This document shows positions 1-12,312 of a DNA stretch of 64,000 bases, in pieces. The translations under genes and the position numbers were made by a program. Position 1 is the first letter of the stretch. Each line of letters begins with the position of its first letter. The stretch covers positions 257,188,251-257,252,250 of the forward strand of contig JBOZIK010000001.1 of NCBI GenBank assembly GCA_051453625.1. The letters are read 5' to 3'. Under the pieces are notes generated by a model, which saw nothing but the letters and a program-made list of their open reading frames with translations, was not told the DNA's origin and did not search any database. Source of the stretch: Welwitschia mirabilis. Taxonomy: Eukaryota > Gnetophyta > Gnetopsida > Welwitschiales.

Positions 1-2025
1 ACTGCTAGGAGAGTAAGGACCCATAGGATGAAGCTAGATCATGGCCAAATGATCCTCTAGTAAAGTTCCCATAGCTACCATATCACACTATCAAAGGTTA
101 CTCTTGGGAAAATTTACCCTGATGTATTTGTAGTAGGATGTTATGAAATTAGTAATAAGAGTTACACGTATGCATTGATTTTTTCTTCACAATTTTTAAA
201 CTTTATTTTTTTAATTATCCTATATTTTTTTAAAGATGATTGATAATTGAAATGATACATTAATAATGCATATAGTTAAAGAAAACCATTTGATCTAATA
301 TAATTGATAATATAACAAGATAAAATAACTATTTTTATTTTAGTGGAAAGTTCATTAATATGTGAATGTCTTTGAAAATATAATCTTACCACCTCAAATT
401 CCCAAAGTAAAATCACTTACGTGAAAACTTAAATGAAATTCAACATAATATCAAGTAAAAATATGATTAAGTAGTAAAATAACTTAACTAAGGAATGATG
501 TTAAGAAATTATTTAGATAATGGTAAAGAAGATATTCTTTGTTTGGTTAATAGGATTTTCCAAGTTAATTACTTCTATCGTATCCATATTATAATCATAA
601 TAATCATATGAATAATATAGCTTTAATCACTGATAATTTACATTTTGTGTTTTATTATAGTTTAACTCAAAAATATTAATGGGGCAATTAGAATGCTTTT
701 TTTGTAAGTAGAATAAAAACCAAACCATCTAGAAAATAATTAATAGAATATGAAAGATAAATGAGAAGTGTTAAAAATTATCAATTGAAAATAAATGAAA
801 TATCTTAAAAACACCTTTATTCCACAAATTTTAGTAGCAAAATAAGAGATAAAGAATTAATATATTTGAAAGTTGAATAATCTCTCATTAAAATAATGCA
901 AAGTGTTGTGAGCATAATTTCCATTTAATGATTGATATTGTAATTAATAGTCACTAAAGTGGACATCAATGGTATTACTTAAAAAGAAAGGATGAATCCA
1001 AAAAATATTATAAAGATTCCTAGGATAATTGATTAGGATATGTTTAATATGATAGAGAAATTACCCTAAATCTATCTCAAGGCATGTACTTTTATTAAGA
1101 AAGTAATGCTTTCTCCAATTCAAGACTCCAAGAAATCCCAAATCATGTTTTTTAAAAGTGTAAACATTATTAAAATCACATGGTAATATGGAATTGAGTA
1201 TATAAGAAAGAATGTTATCTTTTATTTTATGTAGAAGTACAAGTGAAAGAGATGGAAAAATTTGTGATATGATTATACTATTTAAGATTAGCTATTTTAT
1301 TGGTTATGGTAAGTATATCCTCTACTGTATTTTGTTAAATATCTATGTATTATTTCTTGTCCTTCTCCCCCTCATTGGTTTCATCATTTCTTTATTAAAT
1401 ATCATTATTCTTTAAGCTATTATATTTACTAAAAATATGACAAAGAGAAATGTGATTATTATATTCATCAAGTGTTATGAAAATTTTATATTTTTAGAGT
1501 TGATACTTCATTATCACATTAATATTTCAAAAGTAAGTCAAATTAGAGAAATAATCTAATATCTTAATATCATCACCTGATGAACTCTAATACTCATCAT
1601 TCTAGTTTAACTAGTGAGCTAAAACATCATTTTCCTTACATTGATTATCTTTTAGAGCGCAGAATATTAAACAATGATCATCTAATTTTATTATTTTATT
1701 ATCATCATCAAAACAATAGTTGTTACTATTCTATGGAGTAGTTTTGATGTTTTATTCATCATTATTAAGTTGAGAGGTGGTAGACATGGTGGTGTAGTCT
1801 TGGGAATATTTTTCTTTTTTACAGATTTGTGTGATAACTATTATTAATCTCTTCATATAGTTATTAATTCTATCACTTTAAATTTTATATTGATAAAATA
1901 TTTATATATGGAATCTGTTTCTTCTTCATATTCCTCTATGAAAGAAGTTTAGATTTTCTAAAACAAATTATAAAATAATTCTCTAAATGAAGGAAAATTC
2001 ATAAAGCACTGAGACTCATCATTAT

Positions 2026-2382
2026 TCATAATTTAAGGTTGAAAATAAGAAAGGGTTTAATTCCTAGTTCCAAAACATTCTTTAATGCCAGGTTTCTCAT
2101 TTTTAAAGTAAATACTTTAGGTAGTATTCTCATTTTATCATAGAAGTAGGTGAAAAAGAATGACAATAATTTATTTGAATAATAAGTGGGATTAAAATGG
2201 GAATTATGTAAGCAAGAAACACTAGAGGAAATGCTTTGTGAATCAGTATAAATAAAAGAAGAAAAATTATCTATATCTACTCTTGAAATAAATTTACCTC
2301 TAGTTCTTGAATGGAAATCAATCAAACCTTCTTTAATACATTCCTTAAGGAAATAATTTTCTCTATAGTGAGTTACCATCAT
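2026..2382 (-). other. 118-codon open frame of uncertain status
   Basis: A minus-strand frame of 118 codons starts with two Met codons (MMVTHYRENYFLKEC...) and ends at a TAA near 2,026. I recognise no family. The segment with ECIKEGLIDFHSRT has a mixed, protein-like composition. At this base composition, however, an open stretch of this length is expected only slightly less than once per window by chance, so length alone proves little. There is no visible promoter, splice context or homologous second copy. It could be a surviving piece of a minus-strand retroelement ORF, because the element to the right (4,619-19,422) also reads on the minus strand. Confidence 0.2.
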
Positions 2383-3070
2383 CTTACATGATTACAAAAA
2401 TGTCAAAAAATTTCTTTACATTCAAATAATAACACTCTTCTAGATCACATGAAGATTAAGAAGTAGATTATACCAATAATGGACGTGATACTTACTTACA
2501 TTACACAAAGCATAAAATGTAGGTCAAGTTTGTTGTAATAGTGATAATTCCCAAGTATAGACAAAAAGTAAATCAATAATAAAATAAAATTTAAAATACA
2601 AGGAAAAAAACAAAACTATAGATATAATGCTACATAAATAAATAATATGAAAATTCAGTTACTTACTTATGCAATGTTTTTAATCCAAAATGCTTTAGTA
2701 CTAATAGCTTCAAAATGTCTGTCTCTAAAGAATTGATCAAATGAAAAATCAATGTTCTAAATATGATTAGTTAATGAATTTACTAACTAGTCACTCAAGT
2801 TATCCCTTATGATTTATATCAAAATTAGATTTAGTCTTAAATAATACTATATTGACATTAGCATGAAACAAAAGGAAGATAGAGAGAGAAAATGTAAGGC
2901 AAAAAGCACATTTCATTTTATTATAAAAATACTTGAGGATGATCCCTTATTCAAAATACTCCAATATCATTTGCTACCTTGATGTAGAGGATATGGATAA
3001 ATGAGACACCTAATGGGGTATTTATTGGTTTGAATTAGTGCCTACAATTATAACATAGTTGTAACTAAAG

Positions 3071-3196
3071 GTAGGTGATTAGACTATAAATCTAGTAATA
3101 GATTAAATGATTATAGTTATTACATACTTATATTATAAGGGGTATAGTTACAATATAAATTTACTAATGGATTAAATGATTATGCATTAGTTATAC
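3071..3196. repeat. Imperfect tandem duplication, about 65 bp period
   Basis: Two adjacent units share a core of ATAAATCTAGTAATAGATTA versus ATAAATTTACTAATGGATTA, followed by AATGATTAT in both. The units start near 3,071 and 3,139. No function is suggested. Confidence 0.5.
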
Positions 3197-4094
3197 AACA
3201 TCATCCGCATGGGATTCATCTAGAAAAGATAGGAGGTAAGGTATTTAAATATTTGTATGTAATAGTTTACTAATACCCTATCACATCATTATCTTTAATT
3301 TAGATCAAAATGTCTATATCTCCTACATTTATCCAGATGGCTAGAAGCTAGATAAAGCTCCAAGATCCATTTTTGAATTCTCAAACATAAATAATCTAGT
3401 CATTAGATTGAGTTTGAATATTTAATACATTAAGAACATCTCTAAGAAATTTCTAATGATTATGTTAGATGCATTAATTAACATAAAAGTACTTTTTTTT
3501 AACACTTTTTATGCTATCAAACTTTAGTATTATTATATCATTAATGGTATATTAAATATCTATCAATTAATTCAAGATGAATCATGATTAGAAAAACATC
3601 CAAAATGGGTAAAAAATGGTAAGAAATTATGCCTTTTTTATTATCTAAGATAGTAGATTTCCTTTTGCTATTATTTCACTAAAAGCTTTCTAAATGATAC
3701 TTAAACATGATCCATAAATGATGTTAAATATGGCTAATTTGGAATCATAACATTAATCCATCTCATCAATACTAGATTTCACTTAAATTACAAAAATATT
3801 CACTAGATATAATTTTGATTGGTATTAATATAACAATCATCATAAAGTTAGCACAGAGTTAGCTTGTATTAATAAAGTTCATTACTTATAACTAATAAAA
3901 GATAATAGGTTGTTATTCATTTCTAGCCTTGATAATCTCTTCTTCATAGTAAACATCTTCAGCCTTCTTATTATGGTGAGACATGTAGAAGTTATTTTCT
4001 TTAATAAGAACTTTTATTTACCGCATTCAAAAGCATGCATAGCTTCATTGAGGATTAGCAATTAAACTTAAAACTATAGGAGCTAAAAATTAAA

Positions 4095-4420
4095 ACTTAC
4101 ATGGTTTATCTAAACTTGAGCCTTGCATTATTTATCTAAACTTAAAATTTTCATAATCTATTTAAACTTGAAAGTTGCATAGTTTATTAAAACTTGAAAC
4201 TTACACTATTTATAGAATAACTTATTTAGACCTACAATTTTCATAATTTATTTAAACTTAAAAGNNNNNNNNNNNNNNNNNNNNNNNNNNNNNNNNNNNN
4301 NNNNNNNNNNNNNNNNNNNNNNNNNNNNNNNNNNNNNNNNNNNNNNNNNNNNNNNNNNNNNNNNATCTAAAATTTTCATAATTTATTTACACTTAAAACT
4401 TACATGGCTAGATTATTTAT
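4095..4420. repeat. Minisatellite of about 26-29 bp units
   Basis: The segment repeats a unit built from TTTATCTAAACTTGAAA followed by CTTGCAT or TTTTCATAA. At least six degenerate copies are visible on both sides of the 100-N gap at 4,265-4,364, so the array may be longer than shown. It lies just inside the leader side (minus orientation) of the primer-binding site at 4,598-4,615. It could therefore be an array in the untranslated leader of a retrotransposon; that placement is inference. Confidence 0.6.
4265..4364. other. Assembly gap (100 N)
   Basis: Exactly 100 N inside a minisatellite; the size is probably a placeholder. Confidence 0.95.
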
Positions 4421-4597
4421 TAAAGTTACAAGAATAATCTTCCTTAACAATTGAAGTTAGAACTTGTATTATTTGAATTAGATCTAAATAATGGTTGATA
4501 TAACTTTAAGAGTTAGTTTTTTCTTTAAAAAAGTAAAGTCTCATCTATAAGTTCTAAAAAGTATAAAGTCCAAAAATTATAGAGCTAGAAACTTCCA

Positions 4598-4615
4598 CTT
4601 AATGCTCTAATATCA
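4598..4615 (-). promoter_or_regulatory. Primer-binding site, decayed tRNA-iMet type
   Basis: On the minus strand this reads TGATATTAGAGCATTAAG, a decayed form of the TGGTATCAGAGC block that many plant LTR elements use to pair with initiator tRNA-Met. It lies 3 bases beyond the LTR end (ACA terminus at 4,619). The same block with one base different is at 16,913-16,930 beside the other LTR. A primer site outside what should be the 3' LTR is unusual; see the findings. Confidence 0.6.
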
Positions 4616-5117
4616 AAATGTGATAAATAAGTCAAGACAAAATTTACACTACCAAGACTTAAACTCTTAACTACTCATCAAAAAACTAGTAAACTTAATC
4701 ATTATAAGGTAATACTTAAGAATATTATTACTATAGTTAGACTTATAGTATTAGCCACATATTATTTGAGAATACATAACCTATGAGTTTGATTATGAAT
4801 TATAAATAATAAATATATAAAACATTCACGAACATATAACTTTTGCATTAACAAAAAATATATAAACACTTTTAATTCTTCCAAATAAAGGGAGATAAAT
4901 ACATTATTATTATATTCGTATATGTGTCATACTTCCTTAATGCTAAAATAAATTTAAGTACAATAACTAACATCATGTTCACATAAGTATCATAAATTAG
5001 TAATACATCTAAGTTCCTTCAATAGAATGCATGCAACTAAATAAATAAGAGCATGGTGATGACATCCCATTGTATTACAATAATCAGCCCATTTCTACAT
5101 CGTTCTTTGTAGCTTTT

Positions 5118-5795
5118 NNNNNNNNNNNNNNNNNNNNNNNNNNNNNNNNNNNNNNNNNNNNNNNNNNNNNNNNNNNNNNNNNNNNNNNNNNNNNNNNNNN
5201 NNNNNNNNNNNNNNNNNNNNNNNNNNNNNNNNNNNNNNNNNNNNNNNNNNNNNNNNNNNNNNNNNNNNNNNNNNNNNNNNNNNNNNNNNNNNNNNNNNNN
5301 NNNNNNNNNNNNNNNNNNNNNNNNNNNNNNNNNNNNNNNNNNNNNNNNNNNNNNNNNNNNNNNNNNNNNNNNNNNNNNNNNNNNNNNNNNNNNNNNNNNN
5401 NNNNNNNNNNNNNNNNNNNNNNNNNNNNNNNNNNNNNNNNNNNNNNNNNNNNNNNNNNNNNNNNNNNNNNNNNNNNNNNNNNNNNNNNNNNNNNNNNNNN
5501 NNNNNNNNNNNNNNNNNNNNNNNNNNNNNNNNNNNNNNNNNNNNNNNNNNNNNNNNNNNNNNNNNNNNNNNNNNNNNNNNNNNNNNNNNNNNNNNNNNNN
5601 NNNNNNNNNNNNNNNNNNNNNNNNNNNNNNNNNNNNNNNNNNNNNNNNNNNNNNNNNNNNNNNNNNNNNNNNNNNNNNNNNNNNNNNNNNNNNNNNNNNN
5701 NNNNNNNNNNNNNNNNNNNNNNNNNNNNNNNNNNNNNNNNNNNNNNNNNNNNNNNNNNNNNNNNNNNNNNNNNNNNNNNNNNNNNNNNNNNNNNN
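5118..5795. other. Assembly gap (678 N)
   Basis: The gap lies within the left LTR. The other LTR has continuous sequence at the matching place (about 17,425-17,550), only about 125 bases. Either the gap size is overestimated or this copy carries an insertion of several hundred bases. Confidence 0.95.
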
Positions 5796-6983
5796 AAATC
5801 CTAAAAGGTCTTACAAAAACATGACGTAAGATAATACACATGAGATAGATCCAATGCCAAAGGATGTCAATATAAGAATAAGACTTTGGGATCCATAAGT
5901 AATATAGAATAGTATTCCAAGTTTCATTAGTTTAAGAATGCACTATTCAAGATTTGGTAATCTAGGCATGCACTGTCAAAGTCCAAGTAATCCAAGAGTT
6001 CATTATTAAAAGCATATTAAAAATACTTCTTTATCTAGAGGTTCATTCATATGGCTAATAAGAACCATTCAAATGGGATTAACCCTCTGAATTCGGATAG
6101 AAATCCTTTCATACATAATTAGATGGGTTATAAAAATACTCAAATCACCTTATTTACTCTAATAGTTCAACTCCAATGGCCAATGGAATCCCCTTAAGTT
6201 ATGTAGTTCCTATAACTGCATAATTTGGTTACTTAGAAACTTTTATTCTAGGCATAAAATCATATTCATAGCTAAGATATTATATGAATAAGAAAAGACT
6301 TATATAATAAAATAAGATAGCAAGAAAAACATATGAAATCATACAAAATATGCAAGAAATTCTATGGTACCATACAAGAAATAAAGATAAGCCTAAGACC
6401 ATACAAGAAATAAAACAAAGCCTAGGTTCATACATGAATTTAAGATGAGAACTTGTAAACTTCTAAAGACTCAAAGAATACTAAGATTCAAAGTATAGAT
6501 AACAAAGATCCAATTATAAAGGATTTTTCAATTTATGCAAATGAGAGAAGAAGGTAGTTCTATTTATAGTGAAATGATATAAGGATGTGAAGAGATACAA
6601 TGACATAAAGAGACACCATCATGATAAGAAGGTGCTAAGAATTCCATAACTTTTAATCATTACCTTGCCTAGACACTTGACGCATTAATATTTCATCATA
6701 ATAATAAATAATAAATACTCAGCATTCCACTAGTTGCAATTATATAATAAGGAATTAAGATAATCCACTTAGTAAGTAATTCTAATAGCCATATAAAAAA
6801 TATTTTTCATAATAAATAATTATTAAATAAAAGAAAGTGTAGCATTATAATTATGGGTGTTACTTAGCATGCAGTAGTAAAAATAAAATAAACTAGCATA
6901 ACGCATTCCAATAATCATAATCATTACAAAAGTCTTTTCATGTACACAATAAATAATAAATAAGAATATAAAATAATATAACA

Positions 6984-7047
6984 ACTACTTTAGCTACTAA
7001 TTTAACCACTACTTTAGCCGCTAATGTAACCACTAATTTAGTCATTA
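6984..7047. repeat. 12-bp minisatellite inside LTR (about 5 units)
   Basis: Tandem units of the form CACTAATTTAGC (variants CACTACTTTAGC, CGCTAATGTAAC) occupy this stretch. The matching place in the other LTR (19,089-19,176) has about seven units, so the array has changed length between the two LTRs. Confidence 0.8.
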
Positions 7048-7294
7048 AAGATTATAATTATATAACCAATGAATTACTACAAAAATAAGATTATTAATTA
7101 TAACTATTACACAAAAGAAAGCACTTAAAATAGTAATTACAGCACACCAAATTTTCACAAAGTGATTGCATATCAATAATAATAGAATAAATAAATAATA
7201 TAGTAATTAAATTAGCTTAGTGGACTCTGTAAAAATAAAGTTATTTTTAATTTAGTTGTACTTAACTAATTAGGCTAAAAATCTAAACATGACA

Positions 7295-7440
7295 TTTTGC
7301 CATCCCTTAAAATGTTTCATCCTCAAAACCAAAACAAGAAAGCTTAGTTCTTTACTACAATACATTTATCTTGTACTCTTAAGTAGCTTCTACTTCTGTG
7401 TCTCCTAATCATTATACTTATAATGTTGAATTTATCTTCC
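7295..7440 (-). pseudogene. 3' end of Gypsy pol (integrase tail, chromodomain-like), decayed
   Basis: On the minus strand one frame reads LGDTEVEAT, stop, EYKINVL, two stops, then RTKLSCFGFEDETF, stop, GMAKC. Plant chromovirus integrases end with a chromodomain-related segment containing a Trp, then EEATWE, and a tail ending near FEDE.FL. The observed EAT-x-E and FEDETF match that order, with stops where Trp and other residues are expected. The frame is followed directly by a purine tract and the LTR start TGTCATG, the correct position for the end of pol. Upstream (7,441 and higher) I could not follow the frame, partly because of the 463-N gap at 7,848-8,310. Confidence 0.5.
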
Positions 7441-9018
7441 TTCAATGTCAAATAAATTATTGAGTATGGTGGAATGTTGTCCATAAAACTTATTAATTAG
7501 TAATATTGATCACCATGGTAAATACAATACTCATCATCTTTTATATCTAGAATGATTAAGCCTTTACAAATCCTCTTCTTCCTCTATCTTTCACTTTAAC
7601 TCCGTAACATATGCTTTAAAAGTTTGTGTAATATATGTATATTAACTTCAAAATTTACAAAAATACTTTTGTTATACCTGAACTTTTCACCTTTTCCATT
7701 TCCTAAGGTCATAATAATCATGAGATTAGGGAAAATATTATGCATTAGCATATCTCTCATGACAAGCTAAATAAATATTACATAATTTATTTTACAAAGA
7801 ATTTCTAAGAACACAATTAAAACACTTATATATGGTTTAAAACCATTNNNNNNNNNNNNNNNNNNNNNNNNNNNNNNNNNNNNNNNNNNNNNNNNNNNNN
7901 NNNNNNNNNNNNNNNNNNNNNNNNNNNNNNNNNNNNNNNNNNNNNNNNNNNNNNNNNNNNNNNNNNNNNNNNNNNNNNNNNNNNNNNNNNNNNNNNNNNN
8001 NNNNNNNNNNNNNNNNNNNNNNNNNNNNNNNNNNNNNNNNNNNNNNNNNNNNNNNNNNNNNNNNNNNNNNNNNNNNNNNNNNNNNNNNNNNNNNNNNNNN
8101 NNNNNNNNNNNNNNNNNNNNNNNNNNNNNNNNNNNNNNNNNNNNNNNNNNNNNNNNNNNNNNNNNNNNNNNNNNNNNNNNNNNNNNNNNNNNNNNNNNNN
8201 NNNNNNNNNNNNNNNNNNNNNNNNNNNNNNNNNNNNNNNNNNNNNNNNNNNNNNNNNNNNNNNNNNNNNNNNNNNNNNNNNNNNNNNNNNNNNNNNNNNN
8301 NNNNNNNNNNTAAGATAAAATATCTCAATGATTGTTTTTCTTTAACCAAATTCAAAACAAGCTTGGACTATTAAATCCAAAACTATAAAATCAAATATTG
8401 CAACATAACAATCTCTTGCTCCAAACTTTGATACGCAACTTTAAATATGTTATGTAGAAGTTACTTAAGCCTAATCTCATAAATTACAAGTCTCTTCCAC
8501 TCTATCCTCCTTTGTGATGTTCTTTCTTCAATGCTTCTCCAACAAATGTATTTGTATAATCTAGTTATATTTCCACTTTAAAGGTTAATATGTGTAATAT
8601 AACATCTTTACAATCAAGGATAAGATGTATGACATAAGGCCAAAGTTATGCACACAAAGACTAAATAAATGTACAAGATCTTTTATTTTAATTAAGAGTG
8701 AGCAGAGTCTATCCTCATTATTTTGAATACCTATATGCATATTCCATCTAAACAAGGTTACAAACTTTAACCATATGATAGGATTAGGTAGTTGAAACTT
8801 ATCATGTATCTAAGGATTACAATATCTATACCAATGGTAAGTAAGAAAGAAAGATAAATTAATTTAAGAAGTTCTTAAGACAAAGGGTTATGTAAAGATT
8901 TACTGATAATAGTATATAGGATACCCAGATAAGTCTAAGAGTTAATGCATTAATAAAAGTAACACCTCTTTACTTTATCCACCAACATATAATGATAATA
9001 TTACTTTCCCACATAACC
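7441..9018. other. Element interior, unassigned, with gap 7,848-8,310
   Basis: This should hold the upstream part of pol of the minus-strand element, but I recognise no reverse transcriptase or RNase H motif in the visible bases. A 463-N gap removes a large part. Open frames overlapping the N run are artefacts of N translation. Confidence 0.5.
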
Positions 9019-10590
9019 TCATCTATAAATCCAAAACAATCAAATTTAAATCAACTCAATTAAAATGAAGGGAAATCAAGCATAAATTTTCCTTGGACTA
9101 CTTCTTTCTCTTATCTTATGGACAAGCATCTAAACACAAGGGGGTTATATTTACATTTGAAATACTATTTAATACTATACCTTCTAAAGCATTTTCATAA
9201 CCTACAATTCTAAATATTAAGCCAACCATTGCAAGCATTTGACCTCCAAACAAATGTTCTTTGAATATAATCATTATCAGAAATAACCAGAGACTAGAGT
9301 CTCCATGAATTTTTATTAGGTGCATTATTCATATGAGTTCCATTAATACCTACAAGATGTCTCATCAACATTTAAATTTTATGAAGTTCTAACCAAAGTA
9401 CTTGTACCATCAATGCTAGTATTTACTTATGTAGTATATGGATCCACATAAAACATAACATTTTACAAAGTAAAATCAATTCACAAAGAAACCCTAGAAA
9501 CCTCTTAAGATTGCGTGAAATGAGGTACGAATATGTGTATTTATAAATCAAACAACACAAATAATTTAGGCATGAAAAACTTTCATCCAATAAAAATGAA
9601 GGATCAGAACTTGAAATACAAGTCACACAATATGAATAAGCTATGTGCACAAAATATCTCATCCTAGATATAAAAATTAATATAAAAAGAATAATATAGA
9701 CATGTAAGCATATAACCTATACATATAGCTAAAGAAAAGAAATGTATTAATGGANNNNNNNNNNNNNNNNNNNNNNNNNNNNNNNNNNNNNNNNNNNNNN
9801 NNNNNNNNNNNNNNNNNNNNNNNNNNNNNNNNNNNNNNNNNNNNNNNNNNNNNNTCTATAAATCCAAAATAATTAAATTTAAACCAACTCAATTAAAATA
9901 AAGGAAAATCAAGCACAGATGTTCCTTAAACTGCTTCTTTCTCTTATCTTATGGATAAGCATCTAAACACAAGGTGGTTATATTTACATTTGAAATACTA
10001 TTCAATACTATACCTTCTAGAGCATTTTCATAACCTATAATTCTAAATATTAAGCCAACCATTGCAAGTATTTGACCTCCCAACAAATGTTCTTTGAATA
10101 TAACAATTATCAGGAATAACTAGAGACCAGAGTCTCCATGAATTTTTATTAGGTTCATTATTCATATGAGTTTTATTAATACCTACAAGATGTCTTATCA
10201 ACATTTGAATTTTATGAAGTACTAACTAAATGACTTATACCATCAATGCTAGTATTTACTTATGTAGCATATGAATCCATATAAAACATAACATTTACAA
10301 AGTAAAATATATTCACAAAGTGAACCTAGAGACCTCTTAAGATTGCATGAAATGAGGTATGAATATGTGTATTTATAAATCAAACAACATAAATAATTTA
10401 GACATGAAAAAATTTCATCCAATAAAAATGAAGGATTAGAACTTGGAATACAAGTCACACAATATGAATAAGCTATGAGAACAAAATATCTCATAATAGA
10501 TATAAAAATTAATATAAAAATAATAATATAGACATGTAAGCACATAACCTGTACATATAGGTAAAGAAAAGAAATGTATTAATGGAAGAA
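9019..10590. repeat. Direct repeat pair around gap 9,755-9,854
   Basis: The segment 9,019-9,754 recurs at 9,855-10,590 with scattered substitutions and small indels, for example TCTATAAATCCAAAA and ATGTATTAATGGA at matching ends. Equivalent minus-strand open frames (79 and 98 codons, beginning MRYFV in both) occur in the two copies. They differ at their ends and have no recognisable domain, so I do not call them genes. The period is 836 bp including 100 N. Confidence 0.75.
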
Positions 10591-11639
10591 GAATTCCTTG
10601 AATTGCAAATCTTAATTTCTTTTTTCATAGAGCTTAAAAAGTTAAAATGTTCATCTCTAAACATTTACAATCTAGTAAGGTTATAAAATATGTTTATGAT
10701 GTGATAATGATTATCTAGTTTTATGTTGTAATACATGATTATTTATCTTATCTATGATATGGCTATAATACAATACAACATTTTTAAATTTATCACTTCT
10801 TTATTATCTCACCCTCTTCCTAATACTATTAACATTATTTTTTCCTTTTTCATAAAATTTTTATAGATTTTTTGTTTGTTGGTCTTCACAAATTATACAT
10901 TTATAATAGAAGATATGACTTTAGGCATGTCTCTTTGATACTCTTAAAATGTGATCCATAGGTTTCATTTCATAATACATGGATGATAATTTTAGAGAAA
11001 TGATGGCATATCTATCATACATTAAAGTCCTGTTTGTCATCAAGTTGTCCACTAAGCTACTAGGAGTTGGTATCAACTAGTGTATCTCCCTAGGAAAAAA
11101 ATGAAAGTCTATTAAAATTATCCTTAGGAAGGCCTAATTGATTTCATTAAGATGAATTATCTTAATCATATGGGGGAGAACTACTCTCAAAGCTGAAATA
11201 ATTAAAGTAATTTATTTTAAATAAATGTTATTAGTTGACAAAATTTTTAAGTAAATTTAATAATTTAAGCCATTTGAAATTCCTATGTATTTCTAACATA
11301 GGATTCTTATCAGTCAAATTAAATACTTATTATCTCTATCAAGAGAGTTATAGTTAATATTAATACCACTACCATCTTTCACTCCCATCTTTTAATGGAC
11401 TAATGATTCTTTTACATTCTTTACACCTACCATTGTTATCAAAGGGATGATCATATATTTTTCTACTTGCCTAAATTACCTTACTTTAGCTAGCCTATTC
11501 ATCTACAACTCAATAATACCCTTTTAAAGTGCCTAATAACATACCCACAATTATCACATAGAAAGGATAAGCAATAATTTAAATCAAGAAGGAAAAACAA
11601 TACTTAAAAGTAGCAGTAGGATGCTAGCAAATAGGAAGG
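10591..11639. other. AT-rich interior sequence, nothing recognised
   Basis: No domain, LTR edge or long open frame is visible. A purine run ATGGGGGAGAA at about 11,170 resembles a retrotransposon polypurine tract, but no LTR start follows it. Confidence 0.4.
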
Positions 11640-11966
11640 ACTGTAGGAGAGTTGGTAGTGATGAAACAAGATTCTAGTGATAAGGATGAACTAAAAGAGA
11701 ACTATTGCAATGTCAATTTGTAGGAATTTGATGGTGTATTTTGAGTACTTTTATAGGACATTTACATAGGTTTTGATGCAATACTAATAACTATGGAGAT
11801 CTGACAAGATGATCAATAAAACCTGTGATTCTTAGCATTTTTGGCAGTTCATTGGGCTTATTCTGACACTGCATATTTGGAAGATAGACTTCATGATGCA
11901 AAAGAATAATTTACCTTTGATATTGAAGAAATAAAGACCATCGTCCCATATGTCATCCTCATGATA

Positions 11967-12140
11967 GACAAGATGATGACACTGTTAACATGGATATAAG
12001 TTGTAGGGCTTAAAGCAGCACATGGAGACATGTGGCNNNNNNNNNNNNNNNNNNNNNNNNNNNNNNNATAAGCAGGATGATGACATTGCTAACATGGATA
12101 AAAGCTATAGGGCTGATAATAGGACATGGAGACATGTGAC
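11967..12140. repeat. Tandem duplication of about 70 bp with near-palindromic motif
   Basis: Unit one (11,967-12,036) and unit two (12,068-12,140) share AGATGATGACA/GGATGATGACA, TAACATGGATA and ACATGGAGACATGTG. A 31-N gap separates them. ACATGTGGC and ACACATG look like decayed forms of CACGTG-type promoter boxes; that reading is inference. Confidence 0.6.
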
Positions 12141-12303
12141 ACATGGTAATGTCCCCTTTATCATCCCAATAATAGGCAGGACGATAACTATTTTGCATGT
12201 TTAGGAAGAAATGTCTTTATAAATGGGGTCAAGCAACTCATGTGGGTTGTTAGGGTTTTATTTTTTGCCTCTAGGGTTTTGTTTCTAGAACTTCAAATGC
12301 ATA

Positions 12304-12312
12304 CTATAAATA
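12304..12312 (+). promoter_or_regulatory. TATA box candidate of LTR
   Basis: CTATAAATA lies about 50-70 bases after AGGGTTTT motifs, in the arrangement seen in plant retrotransposon LTRs. No transcript start can be placed because the gap begins at 12,320. Confidence 0.45.

Larger units (their letters stand above)
1..4089. other. AT-rich stretch without a recognised gene
   Basis: I find no convincing coding region here apart from the uncertain open frame at 2,026-2,382 and the short repeat at 3,071-3,196, listed separately. All six frames are otherwise interrupted at short intervals. CG dinucleotides are scarce (three in the first 600 bases). It is probably very old transposon sequence, but no domain or LTR terminus can be named. 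Confidence 0.6.
4619..7294 (-). repeat. LTR of Gypsy element (left, 3' LTR of the minus-strand element)
   Basis: This segment aligns along its length with 16,934-19,422 in the same orientation. Shared landmarks are the TGTGATAA edge, the stretch around 5,820 versus 17,550 (GAGATAGATCCAATGC), the 12-bp minisatellite and the final CATGACA edge. Read on the minus strand it runs TGTCATG...ATCACA, giving canonical TG/CA-type ends. A 678-N gap (5,118-5,795) sits where the other LTR has only about 125 bases. Its upstream flank (7,295-7,340) carries a purine tract AAGGGATGGC and the end of pol, which identifies it as a 3' LTR. Confidence 0.75.

Noticed and set aside
1212-1415. Plus-strand hydrophobic ORF (67 codons)
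   Set aside because: Leu/Ile/Tyr-rich translation of AT-rich DNA, with no homologous copy or context; length is within chance.
5070-5841. Long open frames on both strands (244-248 codons)
   Set aside because: They consist almost wholly of translated N; the same applies to those at 7,837-8,355, 35,520-36,229 and 47,538-47,949.
9423-10545. Paired minus-strand ORFs beginning MRYFV (79 and 98 codons)
   Set aside because: They are copies in a gap-flanking repeat, rich in Tyr, Cys, Leu and Ser as expected from the base composition, with frames that diverge at the end and no domain.
10240-10545. Target-site duplication search at Copia edges (33,742 and 42,434) and other LTR ends
   Set aside because: No matching 5-mers at the inferred edges; edges are uncertain by a few bases, so absence is not informative and no duplication is claimed.
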